From positions 62,001 to 126,000 of the forward strand of contig JAGCDJ010000042.1 of NCBI GenBank assembly GCA_017651185.1: DNA of 64,000 nt, written 5' to 3'. Under the pieces are notes generated by a model. That model was not told the origin of the DNA. It made no database searches and was given only the letters and a program-made list of their open reading frames with translations. Positions 34,327 through 43,693 of the stretch are shown piece after piece; positions within the stretch are counted from its first letter, which is position 1, and every line of letters starts with the position of its first letter. This stretch comes from Bacteroidales bacterium (GTDB lineage: Bacteria > Bacteroidota > Bacteroidia > Bacteroidales > ML635J-15). The position numbers and the translations under genes were made by a program.

Positions 34327-36528
34327 TTATTCCATTATTGTGATTCTTTGGGTTGTGATGCCATTTTCTGTCTTTATGACAATCAGGTAGCTTCCCGACT
34401 TGAAATTATCCACTGAAATGCTCATTGTTGCATCTCCGCCATTGTTGTATTCGGCAATTTTCTTGCCTACAATGTCGCAGATTGTTATCGACTTGATGCC
34501 TTCGCCTTCAATGTTCAATATGTCCTTTGCAGGAACTGGGTAAACATTAATTTCTGACATTTCGTTTTCTTCGATTCCAACGGTGGTAATTGTCAAATGG
34601 AGGGTTACAATACTGTCGCATCCGTTTTCAGCAACGAAATTCTGTACGTAGTCGCCACTAGTGTTGTATTCTGTTCCGTTCCAAGTGAACGAATCCTCAG
34701 CTTCTTCGGTAATTTCGTTGGTAAATGAATTGTTGATAGTCAAATGCAAGGTAATTAAGCTGTCGCATTCTTCTGGGTCGGTTGCTGGAATTGTATGGTA
34801 GTAGTCGTCGCTTTCGGTGTACACTTGTTCGTACCATGTGTAACTGTCGCATGCAGTTACGTTTTCTTCGCGTGAAGGTGCTTCGGTGATAGTCAGGTGC
34901 AGAGTTACAACGCTGTCGCAACCATTTACTGCGGTAAGAGTTTGTGTATGGTTTCCGCTTTCTGTGTATGATTGTTCGTTCCATGTGTAAATTCCACATG
35001 CTGTGGCCGAAAATTCGCTAGTAACAGGTTGGTTGATTGTCAAGTGGAGAGTTACTACGCTGTCGCAACCGTTTGCTGCTTGGAATGTTTCTGTATAGGT
35101 GCCACTTGTTGTGTATGTTTCGCCGTTCCAAGAGAAAGAACTGCAAGCGATTTCGTTAATTTCGTTTGATGCAGGTTGATTGATTGTCAAGTGAAGTGTA
35201 ACAATGCTATCGCAATCATTTACAGTTGAGAATGTTTCTGTATAGGTGCCACTTGTTGTGTATGTTTCGCCATTCCAAGTGAAAGAACTGCAAGCAGTTT
35301 CTGTAATCTCATTGTTGACGGGATTGTTGATTGTAAGGTGCAATGTTACAACACTGTCACATCCATTTGCTGCTTGGAATGTCTGAATGTAATCACCGCT
35401 TGTATTGTATGATTGCTCGTTCCAAGTATAAGAACTGCATTCAGTTGCTGAAAATTCGTTAGCAACAGGATAGTTTATATTTAGATGGAGAGTAACTGTG
35501 CTGTCGCAACCACAGAATGAAGTAAATGTATTGTTGTAGTTTCCACTGGTGGTGTATGTTTGATTATTCCATGTGTATGATTCACATGCGTTAATTGTTG
35601 ATTCATTATTAGACGGATGTCCAATAGTGAGGTGAAGAGTTACGATGCTATCACGAGGACCAACTGTGTAGGTCTTTGTGTAGTCGCCAGATTCAGTGTA
35701 TTCTGTTCCGTCCCATGTGAAGGATTCGCAAGCAGATTGAGTGATTTCGTTATATATGGGGTTATAAATGAATTCAATGTCATCAATGTAAAGTGCATCG
35801 TTTGCAGAACCACCGCCTGGAATAGCGTTGGTAGAGAAAGTTATTAGCACAAACTGTGGGTCATTCGATCCGTATCCCTCATATATTATCGGTGTTGAAT
35901 GGCGTTGCCATGTGCTTCCATTGTTTGTGAAGTTGTATGATGGAACTCCGCCTACAATGTGATTTAGATAGCCGCTTGGATTTGCTGCTAATGGGTCTTT
36001 TAAATTGTAATTGTCGTGTATGTAGAGATGACAGCAAGCTTCTGAATTGTTGTCTGCATTTACTACCTTTGCCCAGAATACTATTGAGTCTGGTTTTGCG
36101 TTAAGACGGTGGTTGAAGTCATTGTCATCAATTTTTGTCTCGTTGCAGTTGCTCGCGTCGTCGGGTGTTGTTGATGCAAGGTGCATTATTCCACTAGTGA
36201 GGGCTCCATTGGCAATCCTAGAGAATGCTGATGTTGCGTAAATTTTGCACGAATATCCTGTTGTTCCAGAACGGACATCGGTAGATCTTTCATGTCTCGT
36301 TTCTGTTGCAGTTCTGCAAGCAATACCAAAAATGTTAACAGAAGATGGTAACTCGCAACTTGCTGATGGGAATGAATTCCAGCCAGTAGGTTCAGTTGTT
36401 GCAGAACCTGGCCAATTTTCAAAATCGCCGTTTTCCAATTGATAAACTTGTGAGAAAGAATTCTCTGCTTTGAAAATTAGTGCTGCAGTAATCATTACTG
36501 CTGCGCACAAAAATGTTAATTTCCTCAT
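34327..36528 (-). CDS. Secreted repeat adhesin with T9SS type A sorting domain
   Basis: The 733 residues have a signal peptide (1-27, NSFSQ), a ~230-residue N-terminal jelly-roll-like domain (QLENGDFENWPG; ALYIDDIEFIYN), eight tandem repeats of ~43 residues (pattern ACxSFTWNGxxYxxSGxY, GCDSIVTLHLTI) and a C-terminal sorting domain (INVYPVPAKDILNI, ITICDIVGKK, FKSGSYLIVIKT). It is probably translocated by T9SS and displayed on the surface. The N-terminal domain resembles PCMD/glycan-binding modules. It is transcribed alone and convergent with rng. Confidence 0.88.
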   Translation of the reverse strand: MRKLTFLCAAVMITAALIFKAENSFSQVYQLENGDFENWPGSATTEPTGWNSFPSASCELPSSVNIFGIACRTATETRHERSTDVRSGTTGYSCKIYATSAFSRIANGALTSGIMHLASTTPDDASNCNETKIDDNDFNHRLNAKPDSIVFWAKVVNADNNSEACCHLYIHDNYNLKDPLAANPSGYLNHIVGGVPSYNFTNNGSTWQRHSTPIIYEGYGSNDPQFVLITFSTNAIPGGGSANDALYIDDIEFIYNPIYNEITQSACESFTWDGTEYTESGDYTKTYTVGPRDSIVTLHLTIGHPSNNESTINACESYTWNNQTYTTSGNYNNTFTSFCGCDSTVTLHLNINYPVANEFSATECSSYTWNEQSYNTSGDYIQTFQAANGCDSVVTLHLTINNPVNNEITETACSSFTWNGETYTTSGTYTETFSTVNDCDSIVTLHLTINQPASNEINEIACSSFSWNGETYTTSGTYTETFQAANGCDSVVTLHLTINQPVTSEFSATACGIYTWNEQSYTESGNHTQTLTAVNGCDSVVTLHLTITEAPSREENVTACDSYTWYEQVYTESDDYYHTIPATDPEECDSLITLHLTINNSFTNEITEEAEDSFTWNGTEYNTSGDYVQNFVAENGCDSIVTLHLTITTVGIEENEMSEINVYPVPAKDILNIEGEGIKSITICDIVGKKIAEYNNGGDATMSISVDNFKSGSYLIVIKTENGITTQRITIME
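34585..35755 (-). repeat. Eight tandem ~129-bp repeats inside the adhesin gene
   Basis: The repeats encode ACxSFTWNGETYTTSGTY...GCDSVVTLHLTINQP units. Units 4 and 5 are close to identical over long stretches, suggesting recent duplication and copy-number change. The first unit lacks the second Cys and the last unit lacks the first. Confidence 0.85.
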
Positions 36529-36671
36529 GTTAAATTATTTTAAAAATTTTCGGCGCAAAAGTGCATTATTTCCGTGTTACGGGTAGTTTTTACGCCGTTT
36601 ATTTATTAACAGTGTTGTTGATAATTTTGCGTTGAAAATTAGTGTGTTAATGTTTTTATTAACAACCTATA

Positions 36672-38228
36672 CTAAATTTTTGGCTTCATCGTTATGGCCG
36701 GAATTATCATTTCCTGAAGCGAAATTCCTCCGTGCTGGAAGGTATTCTTGTAATATTTCACATAGTAGTTGTAGTTGTTCGGGTATGCGAAAAAGTCATC
36801 GTTGCAGGAGAAAATGTATGTGGAACTTATGTTTGTCTTTGGCAAGTAAGCTTCGGCGGGATTTGTTATCTCATACACTTCCTTTGGGTTGTATGCGAGG
36901 TTGCGTCCCTGCTTGTAGCGCAGGTTGGTTGTTGTTGCCTTGTCGCCAATGACTTTCAAAGGATTGGAAATCTGTATGCTTCCGTGGTCGGTGCCAATGA
37001 CGAGGTATGCTCCCTGCTCGGCAAATGCCTTTAACATGTCGAACAATGGCGAAAGTTCAAACCATGACTTCGTAATCGACAAATAGGCCTCGGTGGTGTT
37101 GGTTAGTTCGCGCACCATGCGCTGGTCTGTTCCGGCATGCGAAAGCGAATCCACAAAGTTGACCACTATAGAGACAAACTTGTTCTGAACAATAGTCTTT
37201 ACATTGTCGGTCACTGCCTTGCAGTTCTTGATGTCGGTAATCTTGTCGAAATGCAGACCAGTCCTTATGTTGAAACGGTTCATCATCGAGCGAAGCATGT
37301 CTTCCTCGTAGAGATTTTTGCCGCCTTCCTCGTCATCGTTTTTCCAAAGTTCGGGGTAAAGCTTGTTTATTTCCGATGGCATAAGTCCCGAAAATATTGA
37401 GTTGCGCGAATATTGCGTCGAGGTTGGCAATATCGAGTAGAACATATCTTCTTCGGCGGTGGTGTAGAACTGGCTCAAAATCGGTTCAATGACTTTCCAC
37501 TGGTCGAAGCGCAGGTTGTCGATGAGCAGGAAAAGCACGGTTTTGCCTTCGTTTAGCAATGGAAATACCTTTTCGCGAAGCAGGTTGGGGGAGAGCAGGG
37601 GCTTGTCGTCGCAATCGGGACGGAACCACTTTGTGTAGTTGCGCTTGATGTACTTTGAGAAACTGTTGTTTGCCTCGTCCATCTGCATCCTGAACACCTC
37701 GTCCATAGTGCTGTCCTTCGATTCCATCAGTTGCATTTCCCAGTAAACCAGTTTCCTGTAAACTTCACACCATTCCTTGTGGTTGGAGACTTCGTTAATC
37801 TTCATGCCAAGTTTTCCGAATTCCATCTGGTACGATGAGGTTGTCTTTTCGGTAATGAGGCGTTGCTTATCGATGTTTTTCTTTATTGTCAGCAGTATCT
37901 GGTTGGGGTTCACTGGTTTGATGAGGTAGTCGGTAATCTTTGAGCCGATTGCCTCGTCCATGATGTCCTCTTCCTCGCTTTTTGTAATCATTATTACAGG
38001 TGTATGCGGAAGTATGTCCTTTATTTGCGAAAGCGTTTCCAGTCCGCTAAGTCCGGGCATGTTCTCGTCGAGGAATATTATGTCGTAGTCGTTTGTGCGC
38101 GAAAGTTCTATCGCATCGGTTCCATTTGTTGCTGTATCAACCTCATATCCTTTTCCTTGCAGGAAAATAATGTGCGGTTTCAGAAGGTCTATTTCGTCGT
38201 CGGTCCAAAGGATTCGTATCTGTTTCAT
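36672..38228 (-). CDS. porX: PorX, T9SS response regulator with PglZ-type phosphodiesterase domain
   Basis: The 518 residues have a receiver domain (1-120: acidic D10-D11, phospho-acceptor D54 in FLDENMPG, conserved Lys in KPVNP), a helical linker (125-210) and an alkaline-phosphatase-superfamily PglZ domain (metal ligands in LLIDNLRFDQW, PTSTQYSR, TDHGS). This fusion is the PorX architecture. In Porphyromonas gingivalis PorX, with histidine kinase PorY, controls T9SS genes and acts with SigP, and the PglZ domain has phosphodiesterase activity on short nucleotides. porY is not in the window. No sigma-factor gene is adjacent. Confidence 0.93.
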   Translation of the reverse strand: MKQIRILWTDDEIDLLKPHIIFLQGKGYEVDTATNGTDAIELSRTNDYDIIFLDENMPGLSGLETLSQIKDILPHTPVIMITKSEEEDIMDEAIGSKITDYLIKPVNPNQILLTIKKNIDKQRLITEKTTSSYQMEFGKLGMKINEVSNHKEWCEVYRKLVYWEMQLMESKDSTMDEVFRMQMDEANNSFSKYIKRNYTKWFRPDCDDKPLLSPNLLREKVFPLLNEGKTVLFLLIDNLRFDQWKVIEPILSQFYTTAEEDMFYSILPTSTQYSRNSIFSGLMPSEINKLYPELWKNDDEEGGKNLYEEDMLRSMMNRFNIRTGLHFDKITDIKNCKAVTDNVKTIVQNKFVSIVVNFVDSLSHAGTDQRMVRELTNTTEAYLSITKSWFELSPLFDMLKAFAEQGAYLVIGTDHGSIQISNPLKVIGDKATTTNLRYKQGRNLAYNPKEVYEITNPAEAYLPKTNISSTYIFSCNDDFFAYPNNYNYYVKYYKNTFQHGGISLQEMIIPAITMKPKI

Positions 38229-38289
38229 GGTGTTTTCGTTTATTTATTAAAGATAACGAGAAAATTATTTAATTATTTTTCGTTATATC

Positions 38290-39090
38290 TTATTTCCCAC
38301 CCCTTGGATCAACATCCGTATGCAGATATGTTTCCGTAATGATGTAGTTGCGTTCGTTTTCGTACACTTCTCCTTCATATTCAGTGTGACTTGTGTTGAC
38401 TATGTTTTTGGTGCTATAATCGCCACAATATCCGTATGAATAGTTTATCTTATAACTTTCGTCACCTTCGTTGCTATAATCAACTAATTCAGAATATATT
38501 AGGATGCCCTCTTTGTCTTTCTTCTCTTTGTCCCATTCCTTTATGGCACTGAAATCGTATATCCATGCGAACTGTCGTACCAAAATGTCATTTTTGCTGT
38601 CGGCGTATGCACGCATTGAGGCAATTGATTTAGTGTCAAGATCTTTTGGCGCTTTGTCGGTGTCGAGTATGAAACCAATGTCATTGCCTGTGAACTGGTC
38701 GTAAAAGCTGATGCCTTTCTTGAAAATCATATCCATTTTTTGTGAAGCAATGCCGCAATACACCTCTTTGCATTGTACCGAATCAATTTTTTCGCCTTTA
38801 TAATGAATCTTGAACATACGAATGTATGTTTCGTAGTCGAACTGTCCTGTTATACAACCGTATTCTATTATTCGGTTTTGCGCATCGTATCTACAATATT
38901 CGGCGAGAGTTTCATTTTCGTCACCATCAAACTGGGCAGTTATCAAAATCGGCCTCGATTCATCTACATACTTGCCATTCCTCGAATTATCGACATCGTA
39001 GGGTGATTGTGCCGACATGCTATTGATTGAACCTTCGCACAAAATTATTGCGAGTATTGAAATGATGGTGGCTAATACTCTTGTTTTCAT
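38290..39090 (-). CDS. Hypothetical exported protein
   Basis: The 266 residues have a signal peptide (1-28, SMSAQS). The mature part alternates charged and aromatic strands (ILITAQFDGDENETLAEYCRYD, IRMFKIHYKGEKIDSVQCKE, YKINYSYGYCGDYSTKN), like RHS/YD-type or YARHG-like beta domains, but I recognise no family. It lies 33 nt downstream of porW and 61 nt upstream of porX on the same strand, so it may belong to the T9SS transcript by position only. Confidence 0.65.
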   Translation of the reverse strand: MKTRVLATIISILAIILCEGSINSMSAQSPYDVDNSRNGKYVDESRPILITAQFDGDENETLAEYCRYDAQNRIIEYGCITGQFDYETYIRMFKIHYKGEKIDSVQCKEVYCGIASQKMDMIFKKGISFYDQFTGNDIGFILDTDKAPKDLDTKSIASMRAYADSKNDILVRQFAWIYDFSAIKEWDKEKKDKEGILIYSELVDYSNEGDESYKINYSYGYCGDYSTKNIVNTSHTEYEGEVYENERNYIITETYLHTDVDPRGGK

Positions 39091-39123
39091 TGTTATAATA
39101 GGTTAAAGGATTGCTTTGTGCAA

Positions 39124-41826
39124 CTATTTGTTGTAGTTGGCGTTGTAGAACTCAAGGTATGCATTCAGGTTCTTGCTGGCAGTAAGTTGCTTGAAATTAT
39201 CGGCTGAAATTACAAATATCTTGTAGTCTACATTTCTAAGTTTATTGAAGACATCCTCGCTGTTGGCAATCATCTTCGAGTAGTTGACCGACTGACGCAT
39301 ATTGCGGAATGGGCGCACCGTAATCAGCGAATAGTTGCTGTTGAAGGTGCTTGTAACTACATTGAAGGTTCGCATGTTGAAGTTGAAGATGTTGAAGTTG
39401 CGGATTTCAAATGCAAGTCGCTTGTCGTCAACTTGTTCCGACTTGAAGTAAACAACATAGTAGTGTTCTGCCATCTCGTCGAAGGTGTATTCTGCTTCTA
39501 TGGTTTCTTCTGCGTACGATTCCTCTTCTCCTTCCTTTTTCTGCTGCTTTACGACTTCGGGCCGCGATTTCAGGTCGGCAATCAAAGCGTCAATGTCGCC
39601 TGTGCCAAAGTAAGCGAGAATATTTTCTGCTGCCTGTCTAAGTTCGTGCTTCGGGTGGCGGTCGATGAAGTCGAGCAATGCCAGTTTGAACTTGGTTGTA
39701 TCGGCATTTCTTGCGGTGCACATTGTGTTGAGGAAGTCAAAATTCGGCACCAAGTCGCTGTCGCTGTTGTTGTTAATGAAGTTTGTCGCATTGCGTTGTA
39801 CAGTACTCCATTCTCCTCTCATGAAAGCATCGTAGGTTGTAGCATAAAGCTGTTCGTCGCGTTTGCGTATTTCCTCCTGTTCCTTTACAAAGTTTGGATT
39901 TTGTAGCAGTTTAGCATAATTGGTGTTGCCGTACTTGCTGATAATAAGTCCTTTGTATTTTTCTGCCTGCGGAAAATCCTTGACAAGCGTATTAAGTATG
40001 TACAGGTCGTAGTAGGAGAGGAGTTGGTAGTCGGTGTTCGGATAGCGGCGGTTCAAATCCTCGTAGCTGTTGATAGCTTTGGGGTAGTCGCCAAACTTTT
40101 CCTTATAAATTTTGCTGGCATAATACAATGCATTTTCGATTCGCTTGTGCGATTCCTGCATTGCTGAATCTGTCAAAGGCAAGTCCTGCAGGTAGTATTC
40201 GCGGCTCTTTGGGTCTTCGTTCTTAGGTTTTGCATCGGCAACAACGCTGTCTGATGCTTCGCTGTCATCACCCATATCAAACGATACGACTGTCTTGTCT
40301 CTGCGTCGCCAATGGTCTTCGTTTTTCCTGTTGCCCCACTTCTTCTGGAATTCGTTCTTTCCGTAACTTAATTGTGCTGGGTTGTAGAAGTACCATTTCC
40401 CCGATGAACTTCCTACTGTATTGGTTTCGCCACGCTTCTGGTCGAAAAGGTAGGAGTTGAGGCTTTCCTGTTGGGCAAGTTCGCGTTCAAGACGTTCCTG
40501 CTCTAAAACCTTTGCGATAAGTCCGTCAATCAACTTGTTGCGTTCCTTGTCGCTCATCTGGGCGATTTTCTGCACGCTGTCCTCGAATTCAATTACATCG
40601 GTATAAGTGACAAGTTCGGACAGATTCTTCGACAATGCCTGTATCTCCTTGAAGTTTTCGTGACTTTCGGGCAGGAACTGCATGCAGGTGTCGTAGTATA
40701 GGTAGGCATTCTTGTATTCAAGTTTTGCAAAGTAAATTTCACCTAATTTCATGCACGACAATGCTTTCTGGTAGTCGTTGCCCATGCTTACTTCCGATGA
40801 TTTCCTGTAATGTTCAATTGCTTCGGTTTCCTTGCCCGACCTCATTTCTACTTCTGCCATTGCGTAGTAAATCTGGTCGCGATACTCCTTGTTCTTTTCA
40901 TCCTTGAGCATCTTGTTCAGCAACTTGAAAATTTCCTTGTTGCTGCCTTTCCCGCTGTGGCATTTTGCCATGTTTATGCGGGCGTTGAACTCCATTTCGT
41001 AGATTCTGTTGCGCTTCGATGCTGCTTCGTAGCATTTGTAAGCATCGTTCATCTTGTTTTCCTTTTCGTTGAGTTGCGCAAGAATGTATGTGTATCTTAG
41101 CTTGTCTGTACGCTTTTTGGTCTTTTCGATTGCAGTTTTCAGTTTTTCGGCTGCTTCTTCGGTGTTGTTTTGTTTCAGGTAATAGTCGGCGCAAACTGCT
41201 GCATAGTAACCTTCGGTTTTCTTGTTGATTTTTTTGTCGGCATCAATCTTGTCGAGAACTTCTTTTGCCTCCTTGAATTTCTTGTCTTCGCAGAAAGTTC
41301 TTACGAGGTACATTGCCATTTCGGGTTGTGCCTTTGAGTTCGGATATTGGCGGAGAGCAAATTCAAGGTTTGTTCTTGCCTGCAGGTAGTCGCGCTTGAT
41401 GAAGTACGCTTTTCCCATAAGCAAGTAACAGCGGTCAACCCATTTGTTGAACTCGTTCTGCGCCATAAATTCCTTTTCTTTAGGAGTCATAGCTTTGCCC
41501 GATGGCTTTGGCTTTTTTGTGATGGAGTGAAGTTTTATGCCTTTAGCAGATTTCTGGATTGCCTTTTCCATTTCACCGTTGGCAATGCTGGCATTTTCTT
41601 CCTTGCTATCGGTAAATACGCTGAGTGTCAATGCGTAGTTGTCGCTATTCTGGTCGTTTATCTTGTTGATGCCTTTCTTGTACGACTCGCGTCCGTTGAA
41701 GTAAATGTTGTACTTCAGCGTTGTACTGTGATAGAAGCGGTTCATTGGCGTGTTTTTTTCGGTTGAACACGCTGCTATTGCCGCCAACGAGAACAATATC
41801 ACTAATATTTTTACAAGTCGCTTCAT
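39124..41826 (-). CDS. porW: PorW/SprE, TPR lipoprotein of the type IX secretion system
   Basis: The 900 residues start with a lipoprotein signal (LAAIAACSTEKN). The segment FYHSTTLKYNIYFNGRESYKKGI just after the Cys is characteristic of PorW/SprE, followed by many TPR units (YLLMGKAYFIKRDYLQARTNLEFALRQYP; YYAAVCADYYLKQNNTEEAAEKL) and a charged middle. PorW is an outer-membrane lipoprotein facing the periplasm that links the PorKLMN trans-envelope complex to the outer-membrane translocon. It is last in an operon with glycogen synthase, DUF4270 and glmS. Confidence 0.88.
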   Translation of the reverse strand: MKRLVKILVILFSLAAIAACSTEKNTPMNRFYHSTTLKYNIYFNGRESYKKGINKINDQNSDNYALTLSVFTDSKEENASIANGEMEKAIQKSAKGIKLHSITKKPKPSGKAMTPKEKEFMAQNEFNKWVDRCYLLMGKAYFIKRDYLQARTNLEFALRQYPNSKAQPEMAMYLVRTFCEDKKFKEAKEVLDKIDADKKINKKTEGYYAAVCADYYLKQNNTEEAAEKLKTAIEKTKKRTDKLRYTYILAQLNEKENKMNDAYKCYEAASKRNRIYEMEFNARINMAKCHSGKGSNKEIFKLLNKMLKDEKNKEYRDQIYYAMAEVEMRSGKETEAIEHYRKSSEVSMGNDYQKALSCMKLGEIYFAKLEYKNAYLYYDTCMQFLPESHENFKEIQALSKNLSELVTYTDVIEFEDSVQKIAQMSDKERNKLIDGLIAKVLEQERLERELAQQESLNSYLFDQKRGETNTVGSSSGKWYFYNPAQLSYGKNEFQKKWGNRKNEDHWRRRDKTVVSFDMGDDSEASDSVVADAKPKNEDPKSREYYLQDLPLTDSAMQESHKRIENALYYASKIYKEKFGDYPKAINSYEDLNRRYPNTDYQLLSYYDLYILNTLVKDFPQAEKYKGLIISKYGNTNYAKLLQNPNFVKEQEEIRKRDEQLYATTYDAFMRGEWSTVQRNATNFINNNSDSDLVPNFDFLNTMCTARNADTTKFKLALLDFIDRHPKHELRQAAENILAYFGTGDIDALIADLKSRPEVVKQQKKEGEEESYAEETIEAEYTFDEMAEHYYVVYFKSEQVDDKRLAFEIRNFNIFNFNMRTFNVVTSTFNSNYSLITVRPFRNMRQSVNYSKMIANSEDVFNKLRNVDYKIFVISADNFKQLTASKNLNAYLEFYNANYNK

Positions 41827-41835
41827 TTCAGTTTT

Positions 41836-43689
41836 TTATTCGACTGTTACGGATTTTGCAAGATTTCGTGGCTGGTCGACATTGCAACCTCTCATCACGG
41901 CGATGTAGTAGGCAATGAGCTGCAACGGTACTACTGTCAGAAGCGGAGCAAGTGCGAAGTCGGAGTAGGGGACTTCTATTACATAGTCTGCCATTTCCTT
42001 GATTGTTGTGTCGCCTTCGGTGACGATGGCTATAACAACGCCCTTGCGTGCCTTTACTTCCTGGATGTTGGATACAATCTTGTCGTATGATTTGTCCTTG
42101 GTCGCCAATACGATAACAGGCATTCTCTCGTCAATGAGGGCGATAGGTCCGTGCTTCATTTCGGCTGACGGATAACCTTCGGCATGGATGTACGAAATTT
42201 CCTTCAGTTTCAATGCGCCTTCGAGTGCGACAGGGTATAGGTAGCCGCGTCCGAGGTAGATGCTGTTAGTAGCATCCTTTATCTTTTCTGCAATCTGCTT
42301 TATGCTTTCGCTCTTCTGGAGTATAAGTTCTACCTTCTGAGGGATTGCGTAAAGTTCATCAACTAAGTCGGTAAATTCCTTTTCGGTAAGTCCCTTGTTT
42401 GCAAGACCAACCTGCATAGCCATCATTGTCAGCACCGTAATCTGTGTTGTGAATGCCTTTGTTGATGCCACACCGATTTCTGGTCCAGCGTGGGTGTAAA
42501 CACCTGCTACAGTTTCGCGTGGAATGCTAGAACCGACAACGTTGCATATTCCAAGAACTATTGCACCTCTTTCCTTTGCGAGCTGTATTGCTGCAAGAGT
42601 ATCGGCAGTTTCTCCACTTTGGCTTATTGCTATTACAATGTCGCCCTTGTTGATGATTGGATTTCTGTATCTGAATTCCGATGCGTATTCCACTTCGGTA
42701 GGTATGCGGGCAAACTCCTCGAATAGGTATTCGCCAACAAGACCGGCATGCCAGCTTGTTCCACAGGCAACGATTATGATTCGCTTTGCCTCTTTCAGTT
42801 CGTTCATAACGGTGTGAAGTCCACCGAGAGTCAAGTTTTTGCTGTCTAAGCTCAGACGACCGCGGTATGTGTCGGCAATTGCTCGTGGCTGCTCGTAGAT
42901 TTCCTTGAGCATATAGTGGTCGAAACCGTTCTTTTCGATTTCATCGAGGCGAAGGTCAACCTGCTGGATGTCGATTTTTGCCCTGCGGTCCTTGAGGTTT
43001 GCAAGGTTGAACCCTGTTCTGCTGATTGTTGCTACATCAAGGTCGTTGAGGTAGATTACCGAATTGGTATATTCTATAATAGGTGTAGCATCAGATGCGA
43101 CAAAGTATTCGCCGTTGCCAAGTCCGATTACGATTGGGCTACCCTTGCGGGCAACAGTCAGCGTTTCGGGGTCTTCGGCACTCATTACAACGATTCCGTA
43201 TGCGCCTTCTACCAGTTGCAATGCTGCGCGGACAGCATCGTCGGGGGTAAAGTTTTCGTCCTGTGCGTGGCTTTCTGTATAAATGTACTCAATGAAATTG
43301 ACAAGCACTTCGGAGTCGGTTTCGCCCTTGAAAGTATAGCCCTTTTCTTCGAGAGTGGCTTTCAGTTTTGCATAATTCTCAATGATTCCGTTGTGGATGA
43401 GAATGAATTTCCCGTTCATCGAGACATGCGGATGTGCATTTATATCGTTTGGTTCTCCGTGAGTTGCCCAACGGGTATGTCCAATACCTATATTTCCTTT
43501 TGTATCCTTGTCCTTTACATGGTCTTCGAGGTCGCTGACTTTTCCGTGGCATTTATATACATTGAACTTGCTGCCGTTGTACATTGCGATTCCGGCAGAG
43601 TCGTAGCCTCTGTATTCCAATCGTTTCAGTCCCTTTATCAAAACTTCGTATGCATCTCTATTGCCTATGTATCCAACAATTCCGCACAT
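41836..43689 (-). CDS. glmS: Glutamine-fructose-6-phosphate aminotransferase (isomerizing)
   Basis: The 617 residues start MCGIVGYIG, with Cys2 as the glutaminase nucleophile, followed by GHTRWATHGEPNDINAHPH. Two SIS domains follow (SQSGETADTLAA, STKAFTTQ) and the end is PRNLAKSVTVE, the usual C-terminus. It makes glucosamine-6-phosphate for peptidoglycan and lipid A. It lies 9 nt before porW and 4 nt after the DUF4270 gene. I saw no glmS ribozyme. Confidence 0.97.
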   Translation of the reverse strand: MCGIVGYIGNRDAYEVLIKGLKRLEYRGYDSAGIAMYNGSKFNVYKCHGKVSDLEDHVKDKDTKGNIGIGHTRWATHGEPNDINAHPHVSMNGKFILIHNGIIENYAKLKATLEEKGYTFKGETDSEVLVNFIEYIYTESHAQDENFTPDDAVRAALQLVEGAYGIVVMSAEDPETLTVARKGSPIVIGLGNGEYFVASDATPIIEYTNSVIYLNDLDVATISRTGFNLANLKDRRAKIDIQQVDLRLDEIEKNGFDHYMLKEIYEQPRAIADTYRGRLSLDSKNLTLGGLHTVMNELKEAKRIIIVACGTSWHAGLVGEYLFEEFARIPTEVEYASEFRYRNPIINKGDIVIAISQSGETADTLAAIQLAKERGAIVLGICNVVGSSIPRETVAGVYTHAGPEIGVASTKAFTTQITVLTMMAMQVGLANKGLTEKEFTDLVDELYAIPQKVELILQKSESIKQIAEKIKDATNSIYLGRGYLYPVALEGALKLKEISYIHAEGYPSAEMKHGPIALIDERMPVIVLATKDKSYDKIVSNIQEVKARKGVVIAIVTEGDTTIKEMADYVIEVPYSDFALAPLLTVVPLQLIAYYIAVMRGCNVDQPRNLAKSVTVE

Positions 43690-43693
43690 AATG

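Noticed and set aside
34585-35755. CRISPR-like array
   Set aside because: The periodic units are coding, ~129 bp long, in frame and without unique spacers.
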